A stretch of DNA of 64,000 nt from an uncultured Ruegeria sp. (GTDB lineage: Bacteria; Pseudomonadota; Alphaproteobacteria; Rhodobacterales; Rhodobacteraceae), in the NCBI RefSeq assembly GCF_947504215.1, contig NZ_CANNGO010000011.1:1-64000 (forward strand), written 5' to 3'. The notes under the pieces are model-generated. The model did no database searches, was not told the origin of the DNA, and saw only the letters and a program-made list of their open reading frames with translations. This document shows, in pieces, positions 9,473-20,363 of the stretch (the first letter of the stretch is position 1; the number at the start of each line of letters is the position of its first letter). A program made the position numbers and the translations under genes.

Positions 9473-11344
9473 TCAGCGACGCTTGCGCCGCAGCTGATCA
9501 AAGCGCAGGCCACTGGACTTTTCGCCGCGGCCGGTCTGTTTGCGCACGCCCAACCAGGTGAACACTTCGCCGCCATACCACCTGGTGCGTTGAAAGCTCT
9601 GACTGATCTTGGCACCTGCGCGGGGCACTTCTTCTTCGTGCAAATCATACGGATCGCCACTGCCCAGATTGTGGCGCAGCAACGCAGTGCGCGGACGGAT
9701 TGGTTCGGGCGGGTTTGGATCGCCGTCGATCAGGCGGGGCATAGCGGCCCGGCGTAGCTGGATTTCGCGGGTACTGCCGGGCACATGCACTGGCACAAAG
9801 GGGATCCAGTTTTCCGGAACGCGAGTCATCACGCGGTAACGCCACGCGGCGTCGTTTTCCAGCGGATCGGGGGGGGCGGGCAAGGGGCCGCCATCTTCGA
9901 CCAACCTTTTGAAATAGCGCCGGGTTTCGTGTCCGGTACGGCGTCCGAAGCGGCTTTGACCATGCGGCAACGGCACCCGAGTTTCGATACCCCAGACCAT
10001 GTTCGCCACCTCGTCACGGATCAACTCCGCGGCCTCTAGCGGGCGGCCTTCGTGGATTTTCGGTGCCGAAGGGATCACAAGCAGACTGGTATCAGCCGGA
10101 ATGTCATCCGAGCCGCGCGTCGCCAGGTTATACATCGACCAACGCTGCCAATCCTCGTCATCGCCTTTGCCCGCCGCCTCAATCCACAATCGTTCGCCAA
10201 AGACGTTTGTCACGCTCAACCCGCGCACCTTGGACAAGGTACCTGCAGGCATCGTCAGTGGCAGCATGAACCAATCATTGGCGTAGACCAGCGCAAACTC
10301 CATCACCAGAAGCTTGTTGATCTCGGTCGTGTCAGGATCCACGTCGCCGAAATTGGTGCTGCCGTCCTCGAACCGCCACCAGCGCGTGTGCGGCATACCT
10401 TCAAAGCTGATCGGAGTGGGCAGGAAGCTCGACGTGGTCGCGTCCAGAACATCAGCAGGTGCCGGGGCATCCGCAACCGGACCAAGCCCGTTGCCGCCCG
10501 GTTCGAAATCCAGATTATACCAATCCAGATGGCCGTGATAATACTCATCCGCCGTTAGATGGGCCTCATCACCGCCGTGAATAGGCGCCGATGTATCAAA
10601 GGAATACTCTAGCTTAGGTGGTTGCCAGGCATCACCGACCCCTTCGTCAGGCTGATAAAACAACCGTTCATACCAGGCAAGGAACACCGCCTCGGCATCC
10701 TCGATGGGTCCGGCACTCGCCGCATTGTCTAGCGTAATCCGGTCATGCGCATGCTGGCCGGGCGTGCGCAACCAAAGCAGCAGCTCATAGCCGTCCATTG
10801 CCCGGCCCGCCAGCGCCGAGACCGCTTGCCAACTGTCCAGATGCGCGCAGACGGCGGCATCTGCGGCCACCGACGGGTCAGGTTCATCAAAGCCGAACTC
10901 ATTGATGAATTTCTGCCGCAAGCCGACTTCAATCCCGTCAACGAGTTTAAGCCAACGGCGGCCCATTTCGGCACGGATATCGATTGCCATCGGTTGCGCG
11001 CCCGCTTCAAAGGGGATCGGGCGCTGTTCCACTTTGGCCTCAAGCGGGACATCGTCATCGAAGGCTTCGGCATCATGGCCGCGCGGACGGTACTTGGTCA
11101 GCTGAGAGGTTTCAAAATGCACCTTGGCCGTGACCGGTGATCCCGCGTCGTCGCCTTTGAATTCGCCCATCTGCCATTGCTTGGTCAGCATCCACAGCGC
11201 ATCGCGAACTTCGGCCTGAAGCGCACGGTCGAAATCATGCCGGCGCGGCCGCCCTTCCAGACGGTTCCACAAAGTGACAGTCGGCAATGTCCGTTTGGCG
11301 GTAAACACCGCCTCGATATTCGAAAGGGCAACGAAATCATTCAT
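9473..11344 (-). CDS. Uncharacterised 623-residue protein, last gene of large-protein operon
   Basis: A soluble-looking protein without signal peptide or membrane segment. It begins MNDFVALSNIEAVFTAKRTL and early on has a Trp-rich block (ALWMLTKQWQMGEFKGDDAG, about residues 45-65), several DGxE/EPEP-like acidic segments, and a strongly basic tail (FDQLRRKRR). I recognise no domain of known function. The ATG at 11344 is chosen because it carries an AAGGAA ribosome-binding site; it overlaps the end of the 1891-residue gene by 8 bases, implying translational coupling. Its role must be sought with the other large proteins of the operon. Confidence 0.7.
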   Translation of the reverse strand: MNDFVALSNIEAVFTAKRTLPTVTLWNRLEGRPRRHDFDRALQAEVRDALWMLTKQWQMGEFKGDDAGSPVTAKVHFETSQLTKYRPRGHDAEAFDDDVPLEAKVEQRPIPFEAGAQPMAIDIRAEMGRRWLKLVDGIEVGLRQKFINEFGFDEPDPSVAADAAVCAHLDSWQAVSALAGRAMDGYELLLWLRTPGQHAHDRITLDNAASAGPIEDAEAVFLAWYERLFYQPDEGVGDAWQPPKLEYSFDTSAPIHGGDEAHLTADEYYHGHLDWYNLDFEPGGNGLGPVADAPAPADVLDATTSSFLPTPISFEGMPHTRWWRFEDGSTNFGDVDPDTTEINKLLVMEFALVYANDWFMLPLTMPAGTLSKVRGLSVTNVFGERLWIEAAGKGDDEDWQRWSMYNLATRGSDDIPADTSLLVIPSAPKIHEGRPLEAAELIRDEVANMVWGIETRVPLPHGQSRFGRRTGHETRRYFKRLVEDGGPLPAPPDPLENDAAWRYRVMTRVPENWIPFVPVHVPGSTREIQLRRAAMPRLIDGDPNPPEPIRPRTALLRHNLGSGDPYDLHEEEVPRAGAKISQSFQRTRWYGGEVFTWLGVRKQTGRGEKSSGLRFDQLRRKRR

Positions 11345-14300
11345 CACTGTTTCCTTGCGCAATATTGGCCATGACGGCAGAAAAATTGTTGTTTTCCGAA
11401 AAGTTGAGCGCCGCCGTCAGCGGATAGAGGGTCACAGCTGAGATCACCGCGGGCAGGAACCGCCCATAGCCAGTGGTGTCGATATGGTCCGGTTCAATCG
11501 CCCGTTTGCGCGCCAGGTCCATGGTTTCCAATACGCTGTCCACCAGATCTTCCCACCGCCACGCCCCGGTGAATTCGGCAGGCAGAGCCAGCAACAGGCT
11601 TTGTGGCGGCTCAGAGTTTGGCCGATCATAGTGGAAAGTCAGGCCGGTATCTTCTGTCCGGCTGGGTATGGTCTCGGTCATTTCGTCCAGCAACAACCCG
11701 GCCTGATCTTGCGTTTCGTCGAAGGGCACCGCGTAGTGGGCGGTATAAAGCAGCTTGTCTTCGTCGATCACCAGATCGCTGCCATCCGGCAAGGTCTGCG
11801 GATAATCAAGCGCCAACCAAGGCAGATCGGGCCGGTGCGGAAATTGCAGCGGCTGCAGCGCCGGATCGGCGGTGCCAAAGGCCTCAGTCAATTGGGTGAC
11901 TGTCTCAAAGGCGCCGATTTTGTCCCGGACCCGGGCAAAACCGGTCATGAAATCATCCACTGGGAAGGGTCGGCCCAGCGTGGTTTCCTGATAGGACAGG
12001 ATCGCGCGATCGGCTGTAGCCCCCAACCCCCAGGCTGCGCGCCATTCGGCCCCTTGAAGGGGAGGCAGGGCAAAGCTGGGCACCATCTGGAAATCGTCGC
12101 CAAAGATCGCCTGCGCAGCCTTGGTCCGGTCTTCAACCTGTCGCCGTGGATCAGTTTGCGAATCCGCTTGGGTCATCAAAGCGTCCACCGCTTCCAGGCG
12201 CGTCGTCATTTCAGCGGCCATGCCCGCCGCACGGCTTGCCATGTCGGTGGCCAACGTGGCAATGCCGGTGACATGAGCGCTCAGGTCCAGCGGCTCGGTG
12301 TCGAAATCCGCCAAGTTCGCAAGCCGTGCCTCGATGGCGTCATGCAGGCCGGAAGCGGTGTCCTGTGCTGGGCCAATCGCCGCCAGCGCGTCGCGTTCGG
12401 CGACGAAAGCGGGGCGCGCAGTGTTCACCAGATCGTTGCGATAAGCATCCGGGTCGGCGGGTTGCGGGTCGGTGTTGGTGGCTGCGATCAGCCGCTCGGC
12501 CAGGATCAGTGTTTCGAATTTAGCATTGTCGCCCGCGCCGGGATCTCCGTCAAAGGCAGCGATCGCCGCGTCGAACTCGGCCAGCCGGTCATCCAAGCGC
12601 TGCACCCGGTCGGTGAGCGTGGTTTGCAGCCCTGCAAAGATCCGGCCCCGGTCGCCATAGATCACCCCAGTTCCGGCCTCCAATTGCGCAAAGGGCTGCG
12701 CCGCAAGAATAGCAGTCACGAAATCGTCGGCGGTGACATCAATCTGTGTCACGATTTGGGCGGTGGGCTGCGGGTCGGCATCGATTTGTGCCGACAACGC
12801 AACCGCAAAACTATCCAGATCGTCTCGCGCCGCAGCCATGGCTGTTCGGTTCAGGGCAATGCGTTGTGGATCAAGCGAGACACTCACGTCCTGTGTCTCG
12901 GTTGCCTCGTCTTGCAGGGCCATGTCGGTTGGTCGCAGCGGGCGCGATTCAAGCAACATCCGACGCAAAGGTTTGATCATCGCCGTCAATTCAAAGAACG
13001 GCACATGCCCGGCCAGCGTACCAATACGGCGGCGATAATGGATCGTCATCGCCACATCCGGGCGCGGGGCATGAGTGCGGATCACATGCGCCTCTATCAT
13101 GTCATCCAGCGCCTTGCCCGCCCGATCATCATCGGGGTCGAGCACGTACGGCATGTCCAGTGGAGCCAGTCCCAGGTCGGCCTGACTGACCTCGTGTTCA
13201 GCAAGCGATGCACCATCCGGCCCTATCAACTCGACAACACAGGCAACGCGCGCGGCGGCGGGCAGCACCCCGGCCAGCCAGGCATCGAGAGCCGGTTCAC
13301 AGCGCGCACGCGGCGAAATGCGGGCGGCATCGGCCGGATCCAACCCCACCTGCAGATGCAGCGCAACGCGGTGCGTCAGGTTCACACCGGTGCGCGGCGT
13401 GCGGATCACGTCGGGCGTAGCCGGGAATTTACCTTTGGAATAGGTGTTCAGAACAGCGCCTGCCCTGTCGTAATTACCCTGCACCACCTGATGCACACTT
13501 TCGGCCATTGCCAGATCGGCCACGGCATCGGCAATATCCAGAAGACGTTTTGCCTCATCACTGATTGCCGTGGCTTGCGCCGGGCTTGCTGGAGGCAGAT
13601 CATCACCCAGCCCAAATGGGTAGTCCTGCGCACCGTCTTTCAGGTGATCAACGAATTCCAGCCCATCAATCACATTGCGCGCCTCGACCTTGCGAATGCT
13701 GATCGCCTTGCCTGAGCGGGTCGGTCGCAGCCGGTCCCCGGCCAGCGGGAACACTTTGCGCAGATCGTAGATGAACTCATCCACCTCGACATCGTGACGG
13801 TCGTGCAAGCCACGTTCGAACTGATATCCCAGCAGAGCGGCAAGGTTTTGGTCGGCCTTCATCCCTTCGATGATCGACAACGCCATGCGCACACGTTCGG
13901 ATGTCAGGTTCACCGCCAGACTCTCGGGATTGCCCGGGGTTGCGTTGGATACATAGCCATTGCGCAGGACCGCCGCTGTCACCGCATGGTTCAACGATGG
14001 CGCGTGGATATATCCCTGGTTCTTGTCATCGCGGGCCAGCGGCGGCGCGTCCGGTGTGTTGAAGATTGCCCCCAACTCACCGTCTAGACGCACAGGCTCT
14101 AGATTCTTGAACTCGGGCCGCACGTCTTCAAGATATCCCCAAGCGCCAACATATAGCCCGGTTTGCGCGCCGGTTTCGCCCCGGTCCGTCTGTCCGTCGC
14201 CATCCAGATCAACAGGCGCCGAATAGCGCATCTGCTCAAGCTGCGCGCTCATCAACCCGCCATACCAAGCGTCCAATCGGTACGTGCACAAATCCAAATG

Positions 14301-17012
14301 CTCGGCAAAGCACCGTTCCAATGCGGCGGTGGGCCGCCCACTTAGATGATCCAGTGCGCGCAACTGACGGCTCAGATAGGCCGTGGCCGTCATCGTGTTC
14401 ATCACCGTCGGGATGAAATCGCCAATGCGCCGATCAGCCACTCCTGTGATCGTTGCCTCGCGCTGGTACAACCGCGCCCAGCGCGAATTGCCTGCCGCCT
14501 CTTGCGCGGGATCGGCCAGCGCTGCCTCGCTCACCTGGATAAATTCCGGCTCACGCCGGGCTTGTCGCGCTTCAATCGAGGTCATCAATCCGGCATTGAC
14601 GAACAGTTGCACGCTGGTCTCGACATAGCTTAAGTCCAGCGCGTGGCGCATCATGTGATACAACAACGCGCGGGGCCGCCCATCGGCAAAGCCCTCTTGT
14701 TTGCGCAGCGTGTCATGAGAGGTCGCCGCCGCCTCACGCAGCCAAGCCAGATAATTCTGCCCGGTATCGGTATAGGCGCGGATCGCATCCGTTTCCGACA
14801 GCGCCACATCATCGATCAGCGGCCCGCTCAGATTATTGGGCGCGCGGGTGAAGTACTTTTCCAGAATGGACGGGATTTCGGCGTCTTCCGCACTGGGGTC
14901 ATAGCCGTATTCCCTTAGCAAATTCAGCCCACTGGTAGCGTATCCCAGTGCAATGACAAGCGCGAGCAACCCGCCACCTGCCCCGCTCAACCGCATCCGG
15001 TTATACAGTTGTTGCAAGCTCTCGGCATAGCGCTGCTGAAACTCGACGGAACCGGGATGCAACCCCAGAACATCCAACAACACCTGTTGTGGGTCTGCGG
15101 TGCCGGGCTTGCCGATGAAAGACACGCGATCCAAAAGCGGCTCAAGATCACCCTCGAACTGCCGCATCATGCTATACAGGCGGAGCAGGAATGGATCGCC
15201 CCCAAGCGCACCAGTGTTCACACTGGCCGCACCAATCGGATCGCGGTGCCTCGGCGCCATCCATCGCAGGCGTGATCGGGGTGTGACCGGCAAGATACCA
15301 TAAGGTTGTCGCCCAATACGGATCGCTGGGATATTGCCGCGCGCCGACACATGCCGGTTGAAGAAATCGCGCAGCCGCCGGATCGTCGCATCCTCAAGCA
15401 CCGGTTGCAGCATCGTGTCACAGAAATAGCCAAGCGTTGTAGGCCACAGCGCCACATTCATCGCCTTGGCATCGCAGATATCGGTGCGCCCGTAATGCGG
15501 GATCACGCGCAACGCCCCCGGGTCAAGCCCCAGCATCTCGGCCAACCAACGCCCATCGGTTTTGTCATACCAACCTGCGGGGTCGGGCGGGGCTGCGCCA
15601 AAATAGTGATCAAAACTGACATCGGGATCTTCGCGCCAGTTGTAATCCGAGGCAGCGCTTTCCACGTTGTTTGTGGGCCGTCCCTGCGGCAGTATCGTAA
15701 AGCCGGATTTGGACCGGTGATGGCGGCTGATCAGGTCTTCCATCCCGGCGCGACCTTCCTCGGCATCATCGCGCAGGCGAATGCCCAAGATCAGAACCTT
15801 GTCGAATCCACGGCGAAATGCCACCGGATCCAGCGGGATGCGAAAGCCCATGCCAACCGAAACGGCCCTATCAAAGTCGGTGAGCCATTCCATTTCATCA
15901 CCGACCTTTAGATCTTCACCATCAGGGCGGATCTGTTCATCCTCTTCGGCCTGTGGGTCCGGGGCCACCGCCAGATCCGGCTGGATCGGTGCGCCCAAGT
16001 GTTCCTCGGTCACTTCGCCATCATTGAGACCCATGAATACCAGACGATCCGGCAACAGCCGCGCGCGTGGTGTTGTGGCCCAGCCCTGCAGCCGCAATCC
16101 GGCATCCTCGTCGGTGGGGAAATGCAGAAAGGCGACCTGCACCTGCACATCCGCACGGGCCACGCCCTCGGACGGAGTGTCTGCGAGGTTGGTAGGAATG
16201 TAGCTTTCGCGTAACTCCTGCGCCCGCGCCGCATTTGTTGCGGCCTCCAGCGCGCTCAGCGCAGCGGCTTGCGCAGCAAGGTCTTCGCCTGCAGTCCAGG
16301 TTGCGGCCCAATACGTCCGCAGGGCATCGGCCTCGGCAGGGCCCAGCGGAGCGCGGGTCGGGATGGTCAAGACGATCCATGCGCCGTTTTCAGGCGGATC
16401 CGGGCGGTCGGCTTCGTTCAACGGCATGTAGGCCTGCGTGATCCAGTGAGATCGCCCAGCGCCCTGCCCGGCCATCATCACAGCCCAAGCGCCACGCTCC
16501 TGTGCTTCGACACCCCCTGCTGCCCAAATCCCGGCCCAATAGGCGCGCGCGCTTTGCGCTTCGGTATCTGACGGCGTGTCTTCGAAACTGTCGACCGAGA
16601 AATCGTCGGGGTATACCCGCACCCAAAGCTGCCCAGTGTCACCATCGGTCTCATCCGCTGGTTTGAATCGCGTTTCAATGCGCAACGGCACCAGACAGAT
16701 GGGAATACGGTCGTTCAGATTGGAGATACGCTCGCGCGGGTGTACGGCGGCGAACTGCGCCACCAGGTCCCTTTCAATCAGACGCGCCTCGGCAAGGCGC
16801 GCCCGTCGATCGGCTACGACCACTTCGTGCTCGGCAATGCGCGCGTCCAGCTCTGCTGCTGCATCCGGGTTCTCACCGCCACGCCCTTGGAGCCAACGGG
16901 CTCGACCGCTGCGTTCCAAAGCCGCGCGGGCAGATCGCAATGCGCGATCCTGATTTTCGACCTCGGCGTGGGCTGCGGCAAGCTCGGCTTGGCGGTCTTC
17001 GAACTCAGACAT
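11337..17012 (-). CDS. Giant uncharacterised protein (1891 residues)
   Basis: The longest protein here. Residues 1-110 form an Ala/Glu/Arg-rich predicted coiled coil (DRQAELAAAHAEVENQDRAL). A region near residue 510-620 includes NVALWPTTLGYFCDTMLQPV and GNIPAIRIGRQPYGILPV. Around residue 1160-1220 there is ADLAMAESVHQVVQGNYDRA then SKGKFPATPDVIRTPRTG, a block I remember from other unannotated bacterial giants but cannot tie to a function. No signal peptide, membrane segment or enzyme motif seen. The ATG at 17012 has a GAAGGGG site 7 bases upstream. It begins 48 bases after the 1100-residue gene. A structural or scaffold role is only a guess. Confidence 0.7.
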   Translation of the reverse strand: MSEFEDRQAELAAAHAEVENQDRALRSARAALERSGRARWLQGRGGENPDAAAELDARIAEHEVVVADRRARLAEARLIERDLVAQFAAVHPRERISNLNDRIPICLVPLRIETRFKPADETDGDTGQLWVRVYPDDFSVDSFEDTPSDTEAQSARAYWAGIWAAGGVEAQERGAWAVMMAGQGAGRSHWITQAYMPLNEADRPDPPENGAWIVLTIPTRAPLGPAEADALRTYWAATWTAGEDLAAQAAALSALEAATNAARAQELRESYIPTNLADTPSEGVARADVQVQVAFLHFPTDEDAGLRLQGWATTPRARLLPDRLVFMGLNDGEVTEEHLGAPIQPDLAVAPDPQAEEDEQIRPDGEDLKVGDEMEWLTDFDRAVSVGMGFRIPLDPVAFRRGFDKVLILGIRLRDDAEEGRAGMEDLISRHHRSKSGFTILPQGRPTNNVESAASDYNWREDPDVSFDHYFGAAPPDPAGWYDKTDGRWLAEMLGLDPGALRVIPHYGRTDICDAKAMNVALWPTTLGYFCDTMLQPVLEDATIRRLRDFFNRHVSARGNIPAIRIGRQPYGILPVTPRSRLRWMAPRHRDPIGAASVNTGALGGDPFLLRLYSMMRQFEGDLEPLLDRVSFIGKPGTADPQQVLLDVLGLHPGSVEFQQRYAESLQQLYNRMRLSGAGGGLLALVIALGYATSGLNLLREYGYDPSAEDAEIPSILEKYFTRAPNNLSGPLIDDVALSETDAIRAYTDTGQNYLAWLREAAATSHDTLRKQEGFADGRPRALLYHMMRHALDLSYVETSVQLFVNAGLMTSIEARQARREPEFIQVSEAALADPAQEAAGNSRWARLYQREATITGVADRRIGDFIPTVMNTMTATAYLSRQLRALDHLSGRPTAALERCFAEHLDLCTYRLDAWYGGLMSAQLEQMRYSAPVDLDGDGQTDRGETGAQTGLYVGAWGYLEDVRPEFKNLEPVRLDGELGAIFNTPDAPPLARDDKNQGYIHAPSLNHAVTAAVLRNGYVSNATPGNPESLAVNLTSERVRMALSIIEGMKADQNLAALLGYQFERGLHDRHDVEVDEFIYDLRKVFPLAGDRLRPTRSGKAISIRKVEARNVIDGLEFVDHLKDGAQDYPFGLGDDLPPASPAQATAISDEAKRLLDIADAVADLAMAESVHQVVQGNYDRAGAVLNTYSKGKFPATPDVIRTPRTGVNLTHRVALHLQVGLDPADAARISPRARCEPALDAWLAGVLPAAARVACVVELIGPDGASLAEHEVSQADLGLAPLDMPYVLDPDDDRAGKALDDMIEAHVIRTHAPRPDVAMTIHYRRRIGTLAGHVPFFELTAMIKPLRRMLLESRPLRPTDMALQDEATETQDVSVSLDPQRIALNRTAMAAARDDLDSFAVALSAQIDADPQPTAQIVTQIDVTADDFVTAILAAQPFAQLEAGTGVIYGDRGRIFAGLQTTLTDRVQRLDDRLAEFDAAIAAFDGDPGAGDNAKFETLILAERLIAATNTDPQPADPDAYRNDLVNTARPAFVAERDALAAIGPAQDTASGLHDAIEARLANLADFDTEPLDLSAHVTGIATLATDMASRAAGMAAEMTTRLEAVDALMTQADSQTDPRRQVEDRTKAAQAIFGDDFQMVPSFALPPLQGAEWRAAWGLGATADRAILSYQETTLGRPFPVDDFMTGFARVRDKIGAFETVTQLTEAFGTADPALQPLQFPHRPDLPWLALDYPQTLPDGSDLVIDEDKLLYTAHYAVPFDETQDQAGLLLDEMTETIPSRTEDTGLTFHYDRPNSEPPQSLLLALPAEFTGAWRWEDLVDSVLETMDLARKRAIEPDHIDTTGYGRFLPAVISAVTLYPLTAALNFSENNNFSAVMANIAQGNSDE

Positions 17013-17060
17013 GGCCCCTTCCCCGCGCATTCGCGCTGTATGTTATGCCAACCTGTCCGC

Positions 17061-20000
17061 TCATTCCGGCAACATCTCGGCGGCATGCACACCCACCAGA
17101 ACCGGCACCTGATAGAGGATGTAGGCCAGTTCGGCGGCATTCATCTGCGGGCGCCATTCGATCTGCAGGTCTTCGGGATGCTGGGTGACGACGAATGAGT
17201 TGGCATCATCGGGCGGCGCGCTCAGGTTCAGCGTTGGCGTACCAGCGCCGATTTGCAGAAACCCGTCATCGGCCGCCGGATCAAACACGTCGGGCCAGGC
17301 CAGATCGTTCCACGTCACCAGATCGCCCGCGCTTTCGATATCCAGTCCAAAACGTGGCTCGCCCGGGCGTTCCTTGATCACGAAGAACCAGCCAGGATCT
17401 TCGTCGCCTTCTTCGCCCGTGCCGCCTTGTGCTTCTGAGGCTGTCAAATCAAACCCGATAAAGGTGATATCAGGTGGCGCTTTCGCCTCATAGAGCGGCG
17501 TTCGGACAAGTTCCTCTTCGCTGCCTACCGTTTCGAATTCGCGCGGGTTGAAGCGGTCAATCTCGCCCTCTTCGGTTAACCGCCAGCGGGCGCGCTGTGC
17601 ATAGATCACCGCGTTTGGGTATTTCTTCAAAAGCTCGCCCCGGATCACTAGAACGACCTCTTCCTCGTCATCCCCGGGTTCTTCGCGGTGGTCGTGATCA
17701 CCCAGATCACTGAACCGCGACCAGAGGTGAATGGGCGGAATATCCCTAAGTTTCTCGCGCAATTCCTCTGCGCTCAGCCCATCGCGGTCCAGAACGCCGG
17801 CCGGGTCCCAAAACTGACGAAAATAGCTGCCGCGCTGATCTGTTGGGTATTCGCGCCATAAAAGCTCGGCACCCATGGCGACGTTCAGGCCCAACATATA
17901 GGCCTCGATAAAGCGCTGATTGGTCTCAAGCAGGGTGATCGTGTTGGGCGGGATCTTGTCGATATTGGGCAGGAAATTGTCCCCCGGCAGCGCCAGCAAC
18001 GGCTCGTACATGGGGATATCGAATTCCGGATAGGCCATTGCCTCGCGGAAGATCTCAAAATTCAGCGCCACAATATGGGCAGGGAAGGTGATGCCAGCAT
18101 AGGTGAAGTCCGGGATCGTAACCTTGGGATCCAACCCAGTATAGACCGATCCGACGATCGCCGGAATGTCGATGGGGTCACGCTGCGGAAACTGACCAAT
18201 GCTGGCGCTGACATCCAGCAGCGCATGCACATCTTTCAGCGCCCCTTTGAAACGGATCGCCTCGGGGCTGTCCGAGGTTCCGGGCACCGGTTCGGGCAAT
18301 TCGGGTACAGTTCCGGTCGGGGGCGGGACGTCCGCCAGTTCAAAGTCGGGATACTCGGGCAGCGCATCAATGACCTCGGGCGCATTGCCTTCGGGCAGTA
18401 CCGCATCTGCAATCTCGCGCGCCCTTTGCAGCCGCTCGATCAGGATATAACCGGCGACGCCCAAAGCTATGGCAATCAGCGCTGGCAGCCAAAGCGCCAG
18501 CAGTAGAAACAGCAGCGCAATCAGCGCAAAGATCCCCAGCACGATCCATTTCAGAAACGGGTTTCGCAACACGTCTTCGGGGATTGGCAGCCCGCCCAAC
18601 GGGCCGTCTTGTTCAATCTCTTCGGCCAGCTCTTCGACAGTCGGCAATCCTTCTGGTGTCACGCGCGGAGGCGCGGCGCTGATTTCGCCGCTGTTGACCC
18701 GGTCCACCAAATCCTCCGGGCCTTTTGGGTTGTCAAACCCCAGCTCGGCGGCAACATGATCGCGCGGTCGCAGGATACGCCGCATCGTAGGCGACAAGAT
18801 TGCGCTTGGCACCGTGCTTTGCCGCAACTGATGCCGTACGTTCACCCCTTGCGACAGCACCCGCCGCTGCACCGGAGCGGTCAGGTACAGCGCCCGCTGC
18901 GTACTCAGATCGCGCACGCCGCCCAGGCTGCTGCCATACCAAGCGCCCGTGGCAACCTGTGCCATCTGAGCCAGTCGGATGCGTCGGTTAGCGGCAATGA
19001 TATCGCCCACCTGTTCCCAGGCGGCGTCCATGTATTCTTCCTGGTTCTTCTCCAGCACCTTGGTGCCAAACCCCGCCGCGACGCGGAAGCGCGGATCCAG
19101 GTTGACCTCATGCAGCCAGTTTTCATCGGGTGTGATCGGATCACCATCGGCCTCTGACAGCAAACGATCTTGCAACGCGTGCCAGCGCCCATACAGCGGC
19201 GGCGTGATCAGCGGATCGGGATCGCCGTTCTGCTGATAATCGTCGGCTAAGTTGATGAAATCGGCCAACCCGGTCTGGAACGCATGTGGAAATGGCTGGT
19301 CCCAATCTTCAAAAGCCTGGCGTTCCGCCTCCTCGTCGTCATCCAGCGCTTCGTCTGGCACTTTCAGCGCACCGCCAAGGCGCAACACTCCGTCCAGTTC
19401 CGGGATCGCAATCCCCGGCAGGTTTGCACCGGGGCGCTGCACATCCATGTCGCGCCGACCCAGCCGGGGGTCTGGCGGGCGCGGTTTTAAAAGACGCACG
19501 AGGTATTCGAAATCGCCAATCTCGCCGGTTTTGAAATACCAACGGTGATAGAAGGGGTAGAGCCCCGGCACTGGTCGGCCGGTATAATTGGCCCAGGCCG
19601 CCTGCGTGGCAAAGCGTTCGGCATTGCCATCATCGGGCGGCAGGCCAAGCCCTGCAAGCCTCCCGCTTTCAAAACTGGGCATCAGGAACGCGTGATAGCC
19701 GGTATCTGGCGCAAGGCGGCGCGGTGAAATAATGCGGGAATAGGCGTGGTCCGCATTGGATTTCAGCACATTTTCAAGCCGAGTGCCCGCCATATCCCCA
19801 TCGGTGGAACGTGTTGTGCCATCCGACTTGATCAGATCGCGGTTCACATGAACGTGGGCCCATCCCCAAAGCTGATCCTCGGGGGGAAAGGTGGTCTCGG
19901 TGGCAGCGCCCAATTCGATGGCGGGTAAGGGGCGCGCCGCATTGATGCCCGCCTCGCTGAATTCGTCATCGCGCAGTACCACAAGGATGATCCAGGGGCG

Positions 20001-20363
20001 CAGCCGGTGCAGCGCCAGATCCGGCGCCGCAGGGGTGTAGCGCCAAGGGAAATCTTCTTCGTAGAACTCGATATACGGTAGATAGTTGGGTTCGAAATTG
20101 GTGATGTTAGCGCGTGGCTCGACCTTGACGATGGCGCTTTGATTGATGCCAACGACGTCACCCGGGCCGTAGAGTTCAACATCACGGGTGACATTGGCGG
20201 TCAGATCTGTGTCGCCTTCGACCGGCTCACCCGTCAGCTCCAGCGCGACCTGCATTGTTGCGCGGGCCGTGACGGACGGGTCCATATCCGTACTGGAGAT
20301 GTTGTTAGCCATGCCTAAGCGTAGCCACGGCAGGAAGGAATATGTGCCAAGCGTGTCGCTCAT
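17061..20363 (-). CDS. Large uncharacterised protein with central membrane hairpin (1100 residues)
   Basis: A 1100-residue protein with two adjacent hydrophobic segments at about residues 600-645 (FLKWIVLGIFALIALLFLL and LPALIAIALGVAGYILI), which divide it into two large soluble halves on the same side of a membrane. A Pro/Glu-rich linker follows (PPPTGTVPELPEPVPG). It starts MSDTLGTYSFLPWLRLGMAN. No known domain recognised. The ATG overlaps the stop of the DUF6603-like gene (ATGA), so the two are translationally coupled. It could anchor the neighbouring giant proteins to the inner membrane; that is inference. Confidence 0.7.
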   Translation of the reverse strand: MSDTLGTYSFLPWLRLGMANNISSTDMDPSVTARATMQVALELTGEPVEGDTDLTANVTRDVELYGPGDVVGINQSAIVKVEPRANITNFEPNYLPYIEFYEEDFPWRYTPAAPDLALHRLRPWIILVVLRDDEFSEAGINAARPLPAIELGAATETTFPPEDQLWGWAHVHVNRDLIKSDGTTRSTDGDMAGTRLENVLKSNADHAYSRIISPRRLAPDTGYHAFLMPSFESGRLAGLGLPPDDGNAERFATQAAWANYTGRPVPGLYPFYHRWYFKTGEIGDFEYLVRLLKPRPPDPRLGRRDMDVQRPGANLPGIAIPELDGVLRLGGALKVPDEALDDDEEAERQAFEDWDQPFPHAFQTGLADFINLADDYQQNGDPDPLITPPLYGRWHALQDRLLSEADGDPITPDENWLHEVNLDPRFRVAAGFGTKVLEKNQEEYMDAAWEQVGDIIAANRRIRLAQMAQVATGAWYGSSLGGVRDLSTQRALYLTAPVQRRVLSQGVNVRHQLRQSTVPSAILSPTMRRILRPRDHVAAELGFDNPKGPEDLVDRVNSGEISAAPPRVTPEGLPTVEELAEEIEQDGPLGGLPIPEDVLRNPFLKWIVLGIFALIALLFLLLALWLPALIAIALGVAGYILIERLQRAREIADAVLPEGNAPEVIDALPEYPDFELADVPPPTGTVPELPEPVPGTSDSPEAIRFKGALKDVHALLDVSASIGQFPQRDPIDIPAIVGSVYTGLDPKVTIPDFTYAGITFPAHIVALNFEIFREAMAYPEFDIPMYEPLLALPGDNFLPNIDKIPPNTITLLETNQRFIEAYMLGLNVAMGAELLWREYPTDQRGSYFRQFWDPAGVLDRDGLSAEELREKLRDIPPIHLWSRFSDLGDHDHREEPGDDEEEVVLVIRGELLKKYPNAVIYAQRARWRLTEEGEIDRFNPREFETVGSEEELVRTPLYEAKAPPDITFIGFDLTASEAQGGTGEEGDEDPGWFFVIKERPGEPRFGLDIESAGDLVTWNDLAWPDVFDPAADDGFLQIGAGTPTLNLSAPPDDANSFVVTQHPEDLQIEWRPQMNAAELAYILYQVPVLVGVHAAEMLPE

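Noticed and set aside
11484..13715. 743-residue open frame on the plus strand
   Set aside because: It lies entirely antisense to the 1891-residue gene, has no ribosome-binding site and reads as low-complexity shadow; high GC explains its length.
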